The translations under genes were made by a program, and so were the position numbers. Of a stretch of DNA of 64,000 bases, positions 33,712-43,090 are shown piece after piece; within the stretch, counting starts at the first letter, position 1, and each line of letters opens with the position of its first letter. A model generated the notes under the pieces. The model searched no databases. It saw nothing but the letters and a program-made list of their open reading frames with translations, and was not told the origin of the DNA. The stretch spans positions 1 through 64,000 of the forward strand of contig DASPVV010000191.1 of the NCBI GenBank assembly GCA_035622175.1, in the 5' to 3' direction. The DNA comes from JAFAGX01 sp035622175. GTDB taxonomy: Bacteria; Acidobacteriota; Terriglobia; Terriglobales; Acidobacteriaceae.

Positions 33712-35124
33712 TCATGCTGCCGGAGAGGTTCTCCGGGGGCTTCGTTTCCAGTATAAATAGCCCGGCACGCCGATGAGCACGATGGCCGTTCCCCAGAAGG
33801 CTTCTGCCGGGCGAGTGATGATGGTATTCAGCGTCCACGCCGCGCCAATCACCACATAGATCGCCGGCAGCCAGGGATATCCGGTACAACGGTAGGGGCG
33901 GGGAATCTCCGGGCGCTTCGCGCGCAGGATAAACAATCCAATCACGGTTAAGGTGTAGGACAACACCATGCCGTAGATTACATAGGTATAGAGCTGGTCG
34001 TAACGTCCGCTTAAGGTCAGAATTCCCGCCCAGATACCCTGGCCAACCAGGCTGAAGGCTGGGGTGCGCCACGCGGGATGGATCACCGCCATGCGCTTGA
34101 AGAAGACCCCATCTTGCGCCATCGCGAGATAGACGCGTGCCCCGGACAAGGTGCAGGTGGCTGCCGCGCTGAAACAGGAAATTGCAATCGTAGCCGAGAG
34201 CCAGCCCGCGGCGCGAGGAGAGAAAAGGGCGGCGGCCGCCGCATGGGCGATGGTTTCGTGTTGGGCGATTTGGTTGAGCGGCATGGAATAAACGTAGGTC
34301 ACGTTCATGGCGATATAGATCACACCAACCACCAGGATGCCGAGCACCATGGCGAAGGGCACATTGCGCCGGGGCTCTTTGACTTCTCCCGCCACCCAAG
34401 TGATGTAGACCCACCCGTCGTATGCCCAGAAGACGGCAATGAGGGCGACGCCCATGGCGGAGACAAAGCTTGCAGGGGAGAGTCCCAGGGTGGCGCTGCC
34501 TTGCGGGCTGAAATTTTCCCAATGCCCCTTGCCGAAAGCCAGCCCGAAAACCACAAAGCTCGCCATGGCAGCGAATTTCGTCCAGGTCGAGATGTTTTGC
34601 AGCAAAGCTCCCCAACGCAACCCCACGACGTTCACGTAGGTAAGCACGGCGATGAGAACCAGGCCAACCAGGCGGGCACGGGTCAAGGTGAGCCCCAGAG
34701 CGGAGAGCACAAGGTGTTGTTGGGAGATCACGGGCACGATCTCGCCCATATAGGTGGCCGAGGCTACCGCCAAAGCGGCGATCGTTCCTCCGTTGGCGAC
34801 GCTGAACAGCATCCAACCGTAGAGAAAAGCCACCAGATCGCCGTAGGCCTCCCTCAGGTAGACATATTGCCCTCCGGAATCGGGGAACATCGATCCTAGC
34901 TCAGCGAAGGCAACGCAGCCGAATAAGGACACAATCCCGCCTAACACCCAGACCAACAAAAACAAGATGGGCTGGGGCAGGGGGCCGGCAATATCCTTGG
35001 CGGTAAGAAAAATGGAAGAGCCGATGATGCCGCTCACGAGCAGCAGCACGGAGTCCAGAAGGGACAGTCCGCGCAGCAGCGTAGGTTGAGAGTCAGAGTG
35101 TGATTTTTCGAGGAGAGGAGACAT
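33712..35124 (-). CDS. APC-superfamily amino acid permease
   Basis: A 470-residue permease with about 12 helices. LLVSGIIGSSIFLTAKDIA in helix 1 and AELGSMFPDSGGQYVYLREAYGD after helix 2 are the LAT/amino-acid-polyamine exchanger patterns, and EVKEPRRNVPFAM is the conserved cytoplasmic loop. A 53-residue zinc ribbon gene ends 14 bp before it on the same strand. It probably carries an amino acid or amine for the nearby GcvT-like and flavoprotein cluster; it converges on the GcvT-like gene. Confidence 0.88.
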   Translation of the reverse strand: MSPLLEKSHSDSQPTLLRGLSLLDSVLLLVSGIIGSSIFLTAKDIAGPLPQPILFLLVWVLGGIVSLFGCVAFAELGSMFPDSGGQYVYLREAYGDLVAFLYGWMLFSVANGGTIAALAVASATYMGEIVPVISQQHLVLSALGLTLTRARLVGLVLIAVLTYVNVVGLRWGALLQNISTWTKFAAMASFVVFGLAFGKGHWENFSPQGSATLGLSPASFVSAMGVALIAVFWAYDGWVYITWVAGEVKEPRRNVPFAMVLGILVVGVIYIAMNVTYVYSMPLNQIAQHETIAHAAAAALFSPRAAGWLSATIAISCFSAAATCTLSGARVYLAMAQDGVFFKRMAVIHPAWRTPAFSLVGQGIWAGILTLSGRYDQLYTYVIYGMVLSYTLTVIGLFILRAKRPEIPRPYRCTGYPWLPAIYVVIGAAWTLNTIITRPAEAFWGTAIVLIGVPGYLYWKRSPRRTSPAA

Positions 35125-35138
35125 GATGGTTCGACGGC

Positions 35139-35300
35139 TTATCCGATTCCGAGCTCATCCGGGGATTCCAGTGGCGTGCCACAGCGACGGCAGATCACCG
35201 CAGAACAGTCGCCACAGGTTAGCGGGTCGGCGACCTCCGCCGCGCACTGGGGGCAATAGAGCAGTTCCGGGGCGGGTGGGGGTTGCGGGTTCGAAGCCAT
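35139..35300 (-). CDS. Small cysteine-rich zinc ribbon protein, 53 residues
   Basis: A complete 53-codon frame with six cysteines as three CxxC pairs: C16/C19, C29/C32 and C37/C40. A Pro-rich N-terminus precedes the first pair (LLYCPQCAAEVADPLTCGDC), and the end is acidic. The spacing suggests a double zinc ribbon or rubredoxin-like knuckle. It lies directly before the APC permease on the minus strand, 14 bp apart, so the two are probably co-transcribed. There is no strong ribosome site; the call rests on the ordered cysteine pattern. Function unknown. Confidence 0.62.
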   Translation of the reverse strand: MASNPQPPPAPELLYCPQCAAEVADPLTCGDCSAVICRRCGTPLESPDELGIG

Positions 35301-35490
35301 CAGCAAGGCACTGTAGCACAGAAAGCGGCCGCCAGGCTCGCCGGGAGGCGGGGGCGGACGAGAGGACAGAAACTGAAGTCCTGGAACGTGGCAGTTTCCC
35401 AGTATGCTTTATCATCACCAGCAGAACTTTGTCCTACGTCTGAGTTCGGCTGCGGAAGACTTCCGAAGGAGTTCTTCGGGGAGGGAGATC

Positions 35491-37578
35491 ATGCGCCGTC
35501 TATTGATTCTGTTGCTGTGCGCGACCCCATGCTGGGCCCGAGCGGAGCGCCTGTTTACCTTCGAAGATATGATGTCGCTCAAGCGGGTGGGCGAACCGGT
35601 GGTTTCCCCAGACGGGAAATGGGTGCTCTTCAGCGCGGTGGACGTGGACCTAGCCGCAAACAAGAAAACACCGCATATCTGGGTCGCGCCTACCTCTGGC
35701 GGCAAGGAGCGCGAAATCATTCTTGACCAGGACGCAGACCGTCCGCGCTGGGCGCCGGATGGGAGGCGGTTTGCGTTTCTCTCGAACAAGGAGAGTGGAT
35801 CGCAGATCTGGATTGCAGATTTTGATGGCGGCGTCGGGAGTGTCACTGGCGTGCACCGGCTCACCTCGATCGCCAGTGAAGCTCAAGGGGAGTTGTGGTC
35901 GCCAGATGGGAAAAACATACTGTTCGTTTCGAACGTGTACCCGGAGTGTGTCGAGGAAGACTGCAATGCGAGGAAGATCGAGGAATCATCCCACTCGATG
36001 GTGAAGGCGATGGTCTTCGATCGTCTGCTGTATCGTCATTGGAACAGTTACCAGGAGGGCAAGCGCAGTCATTTACTGGTCGTTTCCGCCGAGGGTGGTC
36101 CCAGCCGCGACCTTACTCCCGGAGATTATGACGCTCCCGTGTTCAGTCTCGGCGGGCAAGATAACTACGCATTTTCGCCCGATGGGCAAGAGATCTGTTA
36201 TACGTCGAATCACGACAAAGTGGAGGCGATCTCGACGAACAACGACTTGTGGATCGTCTCGGTGAACGGCGGAGAAGCCAAGAACATCACCGTCGAGAAC
36301 AAAGCCAGCGATTCGACGCCGCTCTATTCCCCGGACGGCAACTATATTGCCTATCGCGCCCAGGCACGCCCGGGATATGAGAGCGACCGTTTTCGATTGC
36401 GCCTGTACGACCGCAAGGCGGGGGGAAAAAAGGATCTGACCGACGGATTTGAGCAGTGGGCGGGTTCCTTTATCTGGGCGCCCGATTCGAAAACCATCTA
36501 CTTCAGCTCTGAGCACAAGCGTCACGCCTTGATCTACGCTGTCGACATTACAACCGCCGCAAGACGAACCTTGGTCAGCGGCTACAACGACGATGTGACG
36601 ATCACACCCGACGGGAAGACGCTCGTCTTCAGCCGCGTATCGATGAAGGCTCCGAACGAGATTTACGCGGCCAAGGCTGCTGGAGAAGGATGCCCCGCAC
36701 GAACGGGGGACGTGGATCCCGGGAAAGAGTCGTGTTCGTTGAACAAGGACTGGCCGCTGACTCAGATCAACCAGGAACGATTGTCCCAGATCATCCTCTC
36801 AGACGCGGAGCCATTTTGGTTCAAAGGTGCACTCGGGGATGAGGTGGAGGGATCTCTGGTCAAGCCGCCGAACTTCGATGCGTCGAAGAAGTATCCCGTG
36901 AAGTTTCTCATTCATGGCGGGCCGCAGGGAGCGTGGGGAGATGACTGGAGCTATCGCTGGAATCCCGAGTTGTTCGCCGCCAACGGTTACGTGGTAGTGA
37001 TGATCAACTTTCACGGATCCACCGGCTACGGGCAGAAGTTCATCGATGCCATCCAAAGCGACTGGGGCGGCGCTCCCTATGAGGACCTGATGGCCGGTCT
37101 CGATTATGCCGAACAGCACTATCCCTACATCGACAAGGATCGTGAATGTGCGCTGGGGGCAAGCTATGGCGGGTATATGGCGAATTGGATTCTCGGCCAT
37201 AGCGATCGCTTCCAATGCATCGTGTCCCATGATGGGATGTTCAATTCGACCTCCGCATGGGGGACGACCGAGGAGCTCTGGTTCAACGAGTGGGAATTTC
37301 GCGGCACGCCCTATAACAACCGAGCGCTCTACGATCAGTGGTCGCCGCATTTGAGCGCCACGAAATTCAAGACGCCCACGCTCGTGATCCACGGGCAGCT
37401 CGACTACCGGTTGGACGTCTCGGAAGGCTTTCAGCTCTTTACCACGCTCCAGCGGTTAGGCGTGCCGTCGAAAATGCTCTATTTTCCCGACGAGGGTCAC
37501 TGGGTGCTGAAGCCGCAGAACTCGCGGCTCTGGTATAAAACGGTGAATGACTGGGTCGATCAATGGGTCCGTCGCTAG
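35491..37578 (+). CDS. S9-family prolyl oligopeptidase (dipeptidyl/acylaminoacyl peptidase), secreted
   Basis: A 695-residue serine peptidase. MRRLLILLLCATPCWARA is a signal peptide, and the start at 35491 has GGGAGG upstream. Residues about 25-410 hold beta-propeller repeats with SPDGK/APDSK motifs (WD40-like PD40). The alpha/beta-hydrolase domain carries S558 (GASYGG), D638 (QLDYR) and H670 (DEGHW), the expected triad. It should cut dipeptides or acylated residues from peptides in the periplasm. It is divergent from the zinc ribbon/permease pair. Confidence 0.92.
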   Translation: MRRLLILLLCATPCWARAERLFTFEDMMSLKRVGEPVVSPDGKWVLFSAVDVDLAANKKTPHIWVAPTSGGKEREIILDQDADRPRWAPDGRRFAFLSNKESGSQIWIADFDGGVGSVTGVHRLTSIASEAQGELWSPDGKNILFVSNVYPECVEEDCNARKIEESSHSMVKAMVFDRLLYRHWNSYQEGKRSHLLVVSAEGGPSRDLTPGDYDAPVFSLGGQDNYAFSPDGQEICYTSNHDKVEAISTNNDLWIVSVNGGEAKNITVENKASDSTPLYSPDGNYIAYRAQARPGYESDRFRLRLYDRKAGGKKDLTDGFEQWAGSFIWAPDSKTIYFSSEHKRHALIYAVDITTAARRTLVSGYNDDVTITPDGKTLVFSRVSMKAPNEIYAAKAAGEGCPARTGDVDPGKESCSLNKDWPLTQINQERLSQIILSDAEPFWFKGALGDEVEGSLVKPPNFDASKKYPVKFLIHGGPQGAWGDDWSYRWNPELFAANGYVVVMINFHGSTGYGQKFIDAIQSDWGGAPYEDLMAGLDYAEQHYPYIDKDRECALGASYGGYMANWILGHSDRFQCIVSHDGMFNSTSAWGTTEELWFNEWEFRGTPYNNRALYDQWSPHLSATKFKTPTLVIHGQLDYRLDVSEGFQLFTTLQRLGVPSKMLYFPDEGHWVLKPQNSRLWYKTVNDWVDQWVRR

Positions 37579-37674
37579 GATGGCGACTCACGGTGGGCAG
37601 GTTCGGGTGGAAAGCGCCCTTTCATCCTGGCCCAGGCGCGAAGCCAGCCCGGGAACCAGGGAATTCCGCCGCCC

Positions 37675-38886
37675 TCAGCCTAGGTTTTCAAGCGCCAGGG
37701 CCATCCCCATTCCACCGCTCACGCAGAGGGCGGCAACCCCGCGTTTAGCCTTGCGCTTCAACATCTCGTGCAGGAGCGTGACCGTAATTCGGGTTCCGCT
37801 GCAGCCGATGGGATGACCCAGGGCGATCGCACCGCCATTCACGTTCAGCCGGTCGCGAGCAAACTGTAACTCCCGGTCACAGGCCAAAACCTGTGCGGCA
37901 AAGGCCTCGTTCAACTCGAACAGATCAAAATCGGAAAGGGGAAGCTGATGGCTGTCTGCGAGTTTTCGCAGCGCCGGAACCGGACCGATTCCCATAACTC
38001 GCGGATCGACACCTGCGGAGGTTACGGCCAAAATCCGGGCGAGCGGCTTCAGCTTGTGGCTCTCAACAAAATTCTGGCTCGCCAGGACAACCGCGGCTGC
38101 GCCATCGGTGATTCCTGACGAGTTGCCCGCCGTGATCGTACCCGATTGGGAAAATACGGGCGGCAACCTGGCCATTTTCTCAAGCGTAGCTCCGAGAAAG
38201 GGATGTTCGTCTCGGGCGAATGTCTGCGGACCTTTCTTGGTATCGAGAGTGATGGGCACCAACTCTCCCTCAAACCGTCCGCTGGCGATCGCCTGCGCTG
38301 CCCGCGTCTGCGAGCAGAGAGCAAAGGCATCCTGTTCCTCCCGCGTGATCTTGTATTGCTCCGCCAGCACCTCGGCCGTCTCCCCCATGACCATTTTGGC
38401 CAGGGGACAGAAAAAGCCATCGCGGTACATGCCATCGATCAATTCCTGGTCTCCTAAGCGATAGCCCCAGCGGGCTCCATCCAGGTAGTAGGGCAAGCGC
38501 GACATGGATTCGGTACCGCCCGCCAGTACGCACCCCAAGTTTCCCGAGGCAACCCCCTGGAATCCGAGTGCGATCGACTTCATGCCAGAGGCGCAAGCTT
38601 GGTTTACCGTATACGCGGGGACCTCCACCGGGATGCCGCTGCGGACTGAAATCTGCCGGGCCGGATTGGGGCCTCCGCCAGCCTGACGGGCATTGCCAAA
38701 GATCGTCTCTTCCACCTGATCCGCGCGGACCCCGGCCCGTTCGAGTGCCGCCTTAGCCACGGCGACACCCAGGTCGGCAGCGGTAAGCGAGGCGAGTGCG
38801 CCGCCAAACTTCCCGATGGGCGTGCGCACCGCCGACACGATGTAGACGCTAGGCAAAAAATCCCTCGCAAGATTCAAGTCTAGCAT
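37675..38886 (-). CDS. Acetyl-CoA C-acetyltransferase (thiolase)
   Basis: A 403-residue thiolase. The nucleophile C98 is in NQACASGMKS, with GGTESMSRLPYYL after it; the His of NVNGGAIALGHPIGCSG and the second Cys in CVSGGMGMA are present. The type is that of degradative/biosynthetic acetoacetyl-CoA thiolases. The start is uncertain: ATG at 38886 lacks a ribosome site, while a TTG at 38856, just before PSVYIVSAVRTPIGKF, has GAGGGA at good distance and would match most family N-termini. No other beta-oxidation gene adjoins it. Confidence 0.93.
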   Translation of the reverse strand: MLDLNLARDFLPSVYIVSAVRTPIGKFGGALASLTAADLGVAVAKAALERAGVRADQVEETIFGNARQAGGGPNPARQISVRSGIPVEVPAYTVNQACASGMKSIALGFQGVASGNLGCVLAGGTESMSRLPYYLDGARWGYRLGDQELIDGMYRDGFFCPLAKMVMGETAEVLAEQYKITREEQDAFALCSQTRAAQAIASGRFEGELVPITLDTKKGPQTFARDEHPFLGATLEKMARLPPVFSQSGTITAGNSSGITDGAAAVVLASQNFVESHKLKPLARILAVTSAGVDPRVMGIGPVPALRKLADSHQLPLSDFDLFELNEAFAAQVLACDRELQFARDRLNVNGGAIALGHPIGCSGTRITVTLLHEMLKRKAKRGVAALCVSGGMGMALALENLG

Positions 38887-39030
38887 TCGGATAGTTCGGA
38901 CGGGCGGTCGAAGCAAGGCTTAGCGAAGCAACCGAAGCAAAAATTCTGGTCCCCTTACCCATGCTTCCACCGTCCCGGGGGGAGCGGCTGCGTGGTCTTG
39001 CCCCGAGCCCAGGCGGTACACTGGAGCTTC

Positions 39031-39768
39031 ATGCATTACCTCTATGGGATTCATTCCGTGGCCGAGGCCTTGAATGCGCGCGGGAGAGCGTTTGCCTGGG
39101 TGGGGGTGGCGCGGGAACGCCATGATCTCCGTCTGCAGCGGGTCATCGAACAATGCCGCCGCCAAGGAGTTCTAGTACGATTCCTGGAGCGGGCAGAACT
39201 GGACCGGATGGCAGGGAACCATGCTCATCAAGGCGTGGTGGCAATCACATCCGCCAAGCAGTACAACGACTTGGACGATGTGATCGCAGCCCAACGCGGA
39301 TCGTATTCCCTGATTGTGGTTCTGGACGGAGTGGAAGATCCGCACAATCTTGGAGCCATCCTGCGTACAGCGGATGCCGTCGGGGCCAACGGGGTGATCA
39401 TTCCCGCCAGGCGAGCGGTGGGGGTGACGGCGGCGGTCACCAAAGTTTCCGCAGGCGCAGGCGAACACCTGCCGGTGGCAAAAGTCACCAATATTGCGCG
39501 CACCTTAGAGGAGCTGAAAGCGAAGAATCTATGGATCGTGGGTCTCGACGAGCGCGGCCCCCAATCCTACGACTCGCTCGATTACAACATGGATTGTGCC
39601 GTGGTTTTTGGGGCTGAAGGCAAGGGCCTGCATGATTTGGTGGCGAAAAAATGCGATTTCCTCGCCTCCATTCCGATGCTGGGGAAGGTGCCTTCGCTGA
39701 ATGTTTCCGTGGCTGCCGGAGTTCTTCTCTACGAGATTGTCCGGCAAAGAAGAAAGCAACTGCGATGA
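39031..39768 (+). CDS. rlmB: 23S rRNA (guanosine-2'-O)-methyltransferase RlmB/TrmH-type
   Basis: A 245-residue SPOUT methyltransferase. The N-terminal substrate-binding domain starts YLYGIHSVAEALNARG. The knotted catalytic domain shows LDGVEDPHNLGAILRTADAVGANGVIIP near 108-135, VFGAEGKGL near 195 and IPMLGKVPSLNVSVAAGVLLYE near 214, the three SPOUT motifs that bind S-adenosylmethionine. It methylates the ribose of G2251 in 23S rRNA in E. coli. TGGAG precedes the ATG, and its stop overlaps the next gene (ATGA). Confidence 0.93.
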   Translation: MHYLYGIHSVAEALNARGRAFAWVGVARERHDLRLQRVIEQCRRQGVLVRFLERAELDRMAGNHAHQGVVAITSAKQYNDLDDVIAAQRGSYSLIVVLDGVEDPHNLGAILRTADAVGANGVIIPARRAVGVTAAVTKVSAGAGEHLPVAKVTNIARTLEELKAKNLWIVGLDERGPQSYDSLDYNMDCAVVFGAEGKGLHDLVAKKCDFLASIPMLGKVPSLNVSVAAGVLLYEIVRQRRKQLR

Positions 39769-41444
39769 GAGTCCTTTGTGTTTTCGCTATACTCTTTGCT
39801 CTCTCCAACCTGGCAGCGGCCCTGGAGCGCGAGGCTTTCACATTTACCCGCTACGAGCTCGAGGTGCGGGTCGAGCCGGAGCAGCAACGGCTTGGAGTGC
39901 GGGGTAAGATCGCCCTTCGCAACGACTCTTCCATTCCCCAGAAAGATCTTGCTTTGCAGATTTCCTCCAGCCTGGATTGGCGCTCGATCAAACTGGGCGG
40001 GAAGACGGTCCCGTTCGTGACCGAAGAATACGATTCTGACCTCGATCATACCGGCGCATTTTCCGAGGCCATTGTCAGTGTGCCGGAGGTTCCGGCGAAG
40101 GGAGTGATCGAGTTGGAGGTTGGCTACGAAGGGGTCATTGCACTCGAGGCAGCGCGTCTAACCCGCATGGGCGTGCCCGCGGAAAAAGCCAAGCACACGG
40201 ACTGGGACCGGATCAGCAAATCGTTCACTGCGGTGCGGGGGATTGGTTACGTTACTTGGTATCCCATCGCGACCGAGGACGCCAGCCTTTCCGAGGGTAA
40301 TAGCGTGGCGGAGACCATCGCTCGGTGGCAGGCGAAGGAAGCAGACACCGAGATGCAGGTACGCTTCGAATCCACCTCGGCTGCTGAAATCTTATTCAGC
40401 GGCTCCGGTTCGCCTACCGAGCACGCTGGTTCGCGTGCGAGCAAGGGCGCGCGCTTCAGCATGCTAGGGTCGGGAGTCAGTGTGCCAACCTTTGTCATCG
40501 CCGATTATCAGAGGCTCACACCCAAGGACTTGGTCACGGTTTACTACCTGCCCGCCCAGCAACCCGCGGCCGAGGCCTATGGCGAGGTCGCCGCGCAGCT
40601 CGACCCCTTGGTTCCCGGGGAAAGCGGCGTGGGAAGTTTGGAGATTCTGGGCTTGCCGGATGCGGACGCGCAGCCCTTCGTGACCGAAGGCATGTTGCTC
40701 AGCCCGCTCGAGTCGCCCATCACGAACGAAGCGGAGCTCAGCATCGTCTACGGCAAAGCTCGGCAGTGCCTGCGTTCCCCAAGACCCTGGATTCAGGAGG
40801 GCCTGGCACACTTCGCGCAAGCGGAATTTGTCGAGAAGCAAAAAGGGCACCAGGCCGCGCTCGATTACCTCAAGGCGCACGCCGCGGGCCTGATCGAAGC
40901 CGAGCGGCAAGCATCCGCAAAGCCCGGGCGCCAGGACTCGACCGGTTCTCTGATTACGGCAGCGAACGATTTGTACCTGCAAACCAAGGCGATGTACGTC
41001 TGGTGGATGCTGAAGGATATGTTGGGAGGTCTGCCGAACGAGGCTTTGCTCAGCTACCATGCAGCCGACGACCGGGAGATAACCTACCTCGAACGCCTGA
41101 TCGAGAAAACCGGTCAGCGAGATCTGCAATGGTTTTTTGATGACTGGGTATATCACGACCATGGCTTGCCGGATTTTCGCATCGATTCGGTCTTTTCGAA
41201 TCCCCTCTCAAGCGGCGGCTTTCTTGCAACCATCACCGTCGAGAACTTGGGCAGTGCGGGTGCGGAGGTGCCGCTTACGCTCGAGATGGAGGGCACAGCC
41301 ATCAGGAAGCGGCTTGAAGTGCGCGCGAAATCGAAAGCCTCGATTCGGGTGGAACTGCCGTCGAATCTTCAGCAAGTGACGGTGAATGATGGTAGCGTTC
41401 CGGAGAGCAACTCGAGCGAGCACAGCTACAAGACCAAGGGATGA
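39765..41444 (+). CDS. Secreted M1-like metallopeptidase homologue lacking the zinc histidines
   Basis: A 559-residue protein with signal peptide MRVLCVFAILFALSNLAAA and the layout of acidobacterial M1-like gluzincins: an N-terminal beta domain, a helical catalytic domain and a C-terminal beta domain. Where relatives have two zinc histidines before SPRxWIxEG, this protein reads VYGKARQCLRSPRPWIQEG, so Y329 and R333 replace them while E345 remains. It therefore probably has no peptidase activity and may bind peptides or act as a scaffold. It is coupled to rlmB by ATGA overlap. A relation to a different fold is possible but the EGLAHFAQ context argues against it. Confidence 0.72.
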   Translation: MRVLCVFAILFALSNLAAALEREAFTFTRYELEVRVEPEQQRLGVRGKIALRNDSSIPQKDLALQISSSLDWRSIKLGGKTVPFVTEEYDSDLDHTGAFSEAIVSVPEVPAKGVIELEVGYEGVIALEAARLTRMGVPAEKAKHTDWDRISKSFTAVRGIGYVTWYPIATEDASLSEGNSVAETIARWQAKEADTEMQVRFESTSAAEILFSGSGSPTEHAGSRASKGARFSMLGSGVSVPTFVIADYQRLTPKDLVTVYYLPAQQPAAEAYGEVAAQLDPLVPGESGVGSLEILGLPDADAQPFVTEGMLLSPLESPITNEAELSIVYGKARQCLRSPRPWIQEGLAHFAQAEFVEKQKGHQAALDYLKAHAAGLIEAERQASAKPGRQDSTGSLITAANDLYLQTKAMYVWWMLKDMLGGLPNEALLSYHAADDREITYLERLIEKTGQRDLQWFFDDWVYHDHGLPDFRIDSVFSNPLSSGGFLATITVENLGSAGAEVPLTLEMEGTAIRKRLEVRAKSKASIRVELPSNLQQVTVNDGSVPESNSSEHSYKTKG

Positions 41445-41561
41445 ATTCCCTGAGGGATGGCGCGCTCGATCAGGGGCTTCAAACCAAGCCGATGCGATAA
41501 TTGTGCTTGGCCCATACCTGGGTCCTTTGCTGATAGGAGGAGTGGCGGGAGAGGGGGCGTT

Positions 41562-42992
41562 TTGGCCTACATCCAATTTCTCGGCGCGGCCGGCACGGTG
41601 ACTGGCTCCAAGCACTTGGTCAACACCGGCAGGAACTCGAGCGGAAACCGCGGTTTTCAAATCCTGATCGATTGCGGTATGTTCCAGGGGCCGAAGGAAT
41701 GGCGCGAACGCAACTGGCAGGATCCTCCCGTGCCGGCGAGTGAAATCGGCGCGGTTGTCCTCACCCACGCCCATCTCGACCATAGTGGCTGGATCCCGCG
41801 CCTGGTCAAGGGAGGGTTTCGCGGGCCCATCTATGCCACCGCGGCGACGGCTGATTTGTGCGGCATTCTGTTGCCGGACTCGGGACATCTGCAGGAAGAA
41901 GATGCCGCCTTCTACAACAAACATCACAAGTCCAAGCACAGTCCCGCACTGCCCCTCTACACCTTGGCAGAAGCGCAAGCCTGTCTGCAGTATTTCCAGC
42001 CGGTTGCGATGGAGGCCAGTGAACGGCTATCGCCTGAGTTGAGCTTTCGCTTGGTGCGGGCTGCCCACATCCTGGGATCGGCGATGGTGGAGCTCACGCT
42101 CGAGATCGGGGGAGAGAAGCGCCGCCTGTTGTTTAGCGGAGACATCGGCCGGGTACGCAATCGAGACGTCGCTCCCGGCAAGGTCGTGCATGCCGGGCCG
42201 ATCGAAGGCGAGTGGGCGGAGGTTCTGGTCATGGAATCCACCTACGGCGATCGTCAGCATCCGACCGATGACCCGCGGCCGCAACTGGCAGCTGTAATCA
42301 AGCAGACCATCGAGCGCGGCGGCAGCGTGGTCGTGCCCGCGTTTGCCGTGGAGCGTACGCAGAAGTTTCTTTTCATGCTCAAAGACTTGATGGAGTCTGG
42401 CCAGATCGGACCGATCCCGGTCTATTGCGACAGTCCCATGGCGATTCAAGCCGTGGAAATCTTTATGCGGCACTCCGAGGAGTACAGTGAGGAAGCGCGA
42501 CGGCTCGTCCGCCAGTATGGATCCCCGCTCGCCTGGCCGGGTTTCCAGTTTACTTTGACGCTCGAGCAATCCAAGCAGATTAACCAATCGAAATATCCCT
42601 CGATCATTGTCTCGTCGAGCGGTATGGCCACCGGCGGCCGCATCCTGCATCATTTGGCACAAAGGCTTCCGGACCCGAAGAACACGGTCATCTTCATTGG
42701 TTTTCAGGCGCAGGGAACACGCGGGTTTACGATTAAGAGTGGTGCGCCGGAGGTGAAGATTTTCGGAGAGATTGTACCCATCCGGGCGCAGGTGGTCTCC
42801 TTTGAGCAATTCAGCGACCACGCCGACACACCGGAACTCCTGGAATGGCTGCGCACGTTCAAAAGCGCACCCAGCCGAACCTATCTGGTGCACGGAGATC
42901 CCGCGGCTGCATCCCAATTGCGCGCTGTCATGAGCAAGGAGCTGGGATGGAACGTTCAGGTGGCGCGCTGGTTGGAGAAAGTCGACCTATAG
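41562..42992 (+). CDS. Beta-CASP metallo-beta-lactamase-fold RNA-processing exonuclease
   Basis: A 476-residue protein. THAHLDH (68-74) is the metal-binding HxHxDH of the metallo-beta-lactamase fold. RLLFSGDIGR near 185 and FEQFSDHADTPEL near 410 supply later ligands. The beta-CASP insert has VPAFAVERTQKFLFML and SSSGMATGGRILHHL, as in CPSF73/YSH1-type and bacterial RNA-specificity proteins. The TTG start was chosen because GAGGGG lies five bases upstream and the protein then begins MAYIQFLGAAGTVTGS, the usual family start. It should cleave RNA in the cytoplasm. Confidence 0.87.
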   Translation: MAYIQFLGAAGTVTGSKHLVNTGRNSSGNRGFQILIDCGMFQGPKEWRERNWQDPPVPASEIGAVVLTHAHLDHSGWIPRLVKGGFRGPIYATAATADLCGILLPDSGHLQEEDAAFYNKHHKSKHSPALPLYTLAEAQACLQYFQPVAMEASERLSPELSFRLVRAAHILGSAMVELTLEIGGEKRRLLFSGDIGRVRNRDVAPGKVVHAGPIEGEWAEVLVMESTYGDRQHPTDDPRPQLAAVIKQTIERGGSVVVPAFAVERTQKFLFMLKDLMESGQIGPIPVYCDSPMAIQAVEIFMRHSEEYSEEARRLVRQYGSPLAWPGFQFTLTLEQSKQINQSKYPSIIVSSSGMATGGRILHHLAQRLPDPKNTVIFIGFQAQGTRGFTIKSGAPEVKIFGEIVPIRAQVVSFEQFSDHADTPELLEWLRTFKSAPSRTYLVHGDPAAASQLRAVMSKELGWNVQVARWLEKVDL

Positions 42993-43090
42993 ACTTCGAG
43001 GCAGGGAAAGCAAGGGGCACAGGAGGGTCAGGATTTCGGGCACCATTCTCCGGCCTCGGCTTTCGCATAGCGTTCCATGCGAGGTGAGGG

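Noticed and set aside
37579..37674. GCGCC/GGCGC inverted repeat between the S9 peptidase and thiolase
   Set aside because: Five-base stem with a 16-base loop and no T-run; expected by chance at this GC content.
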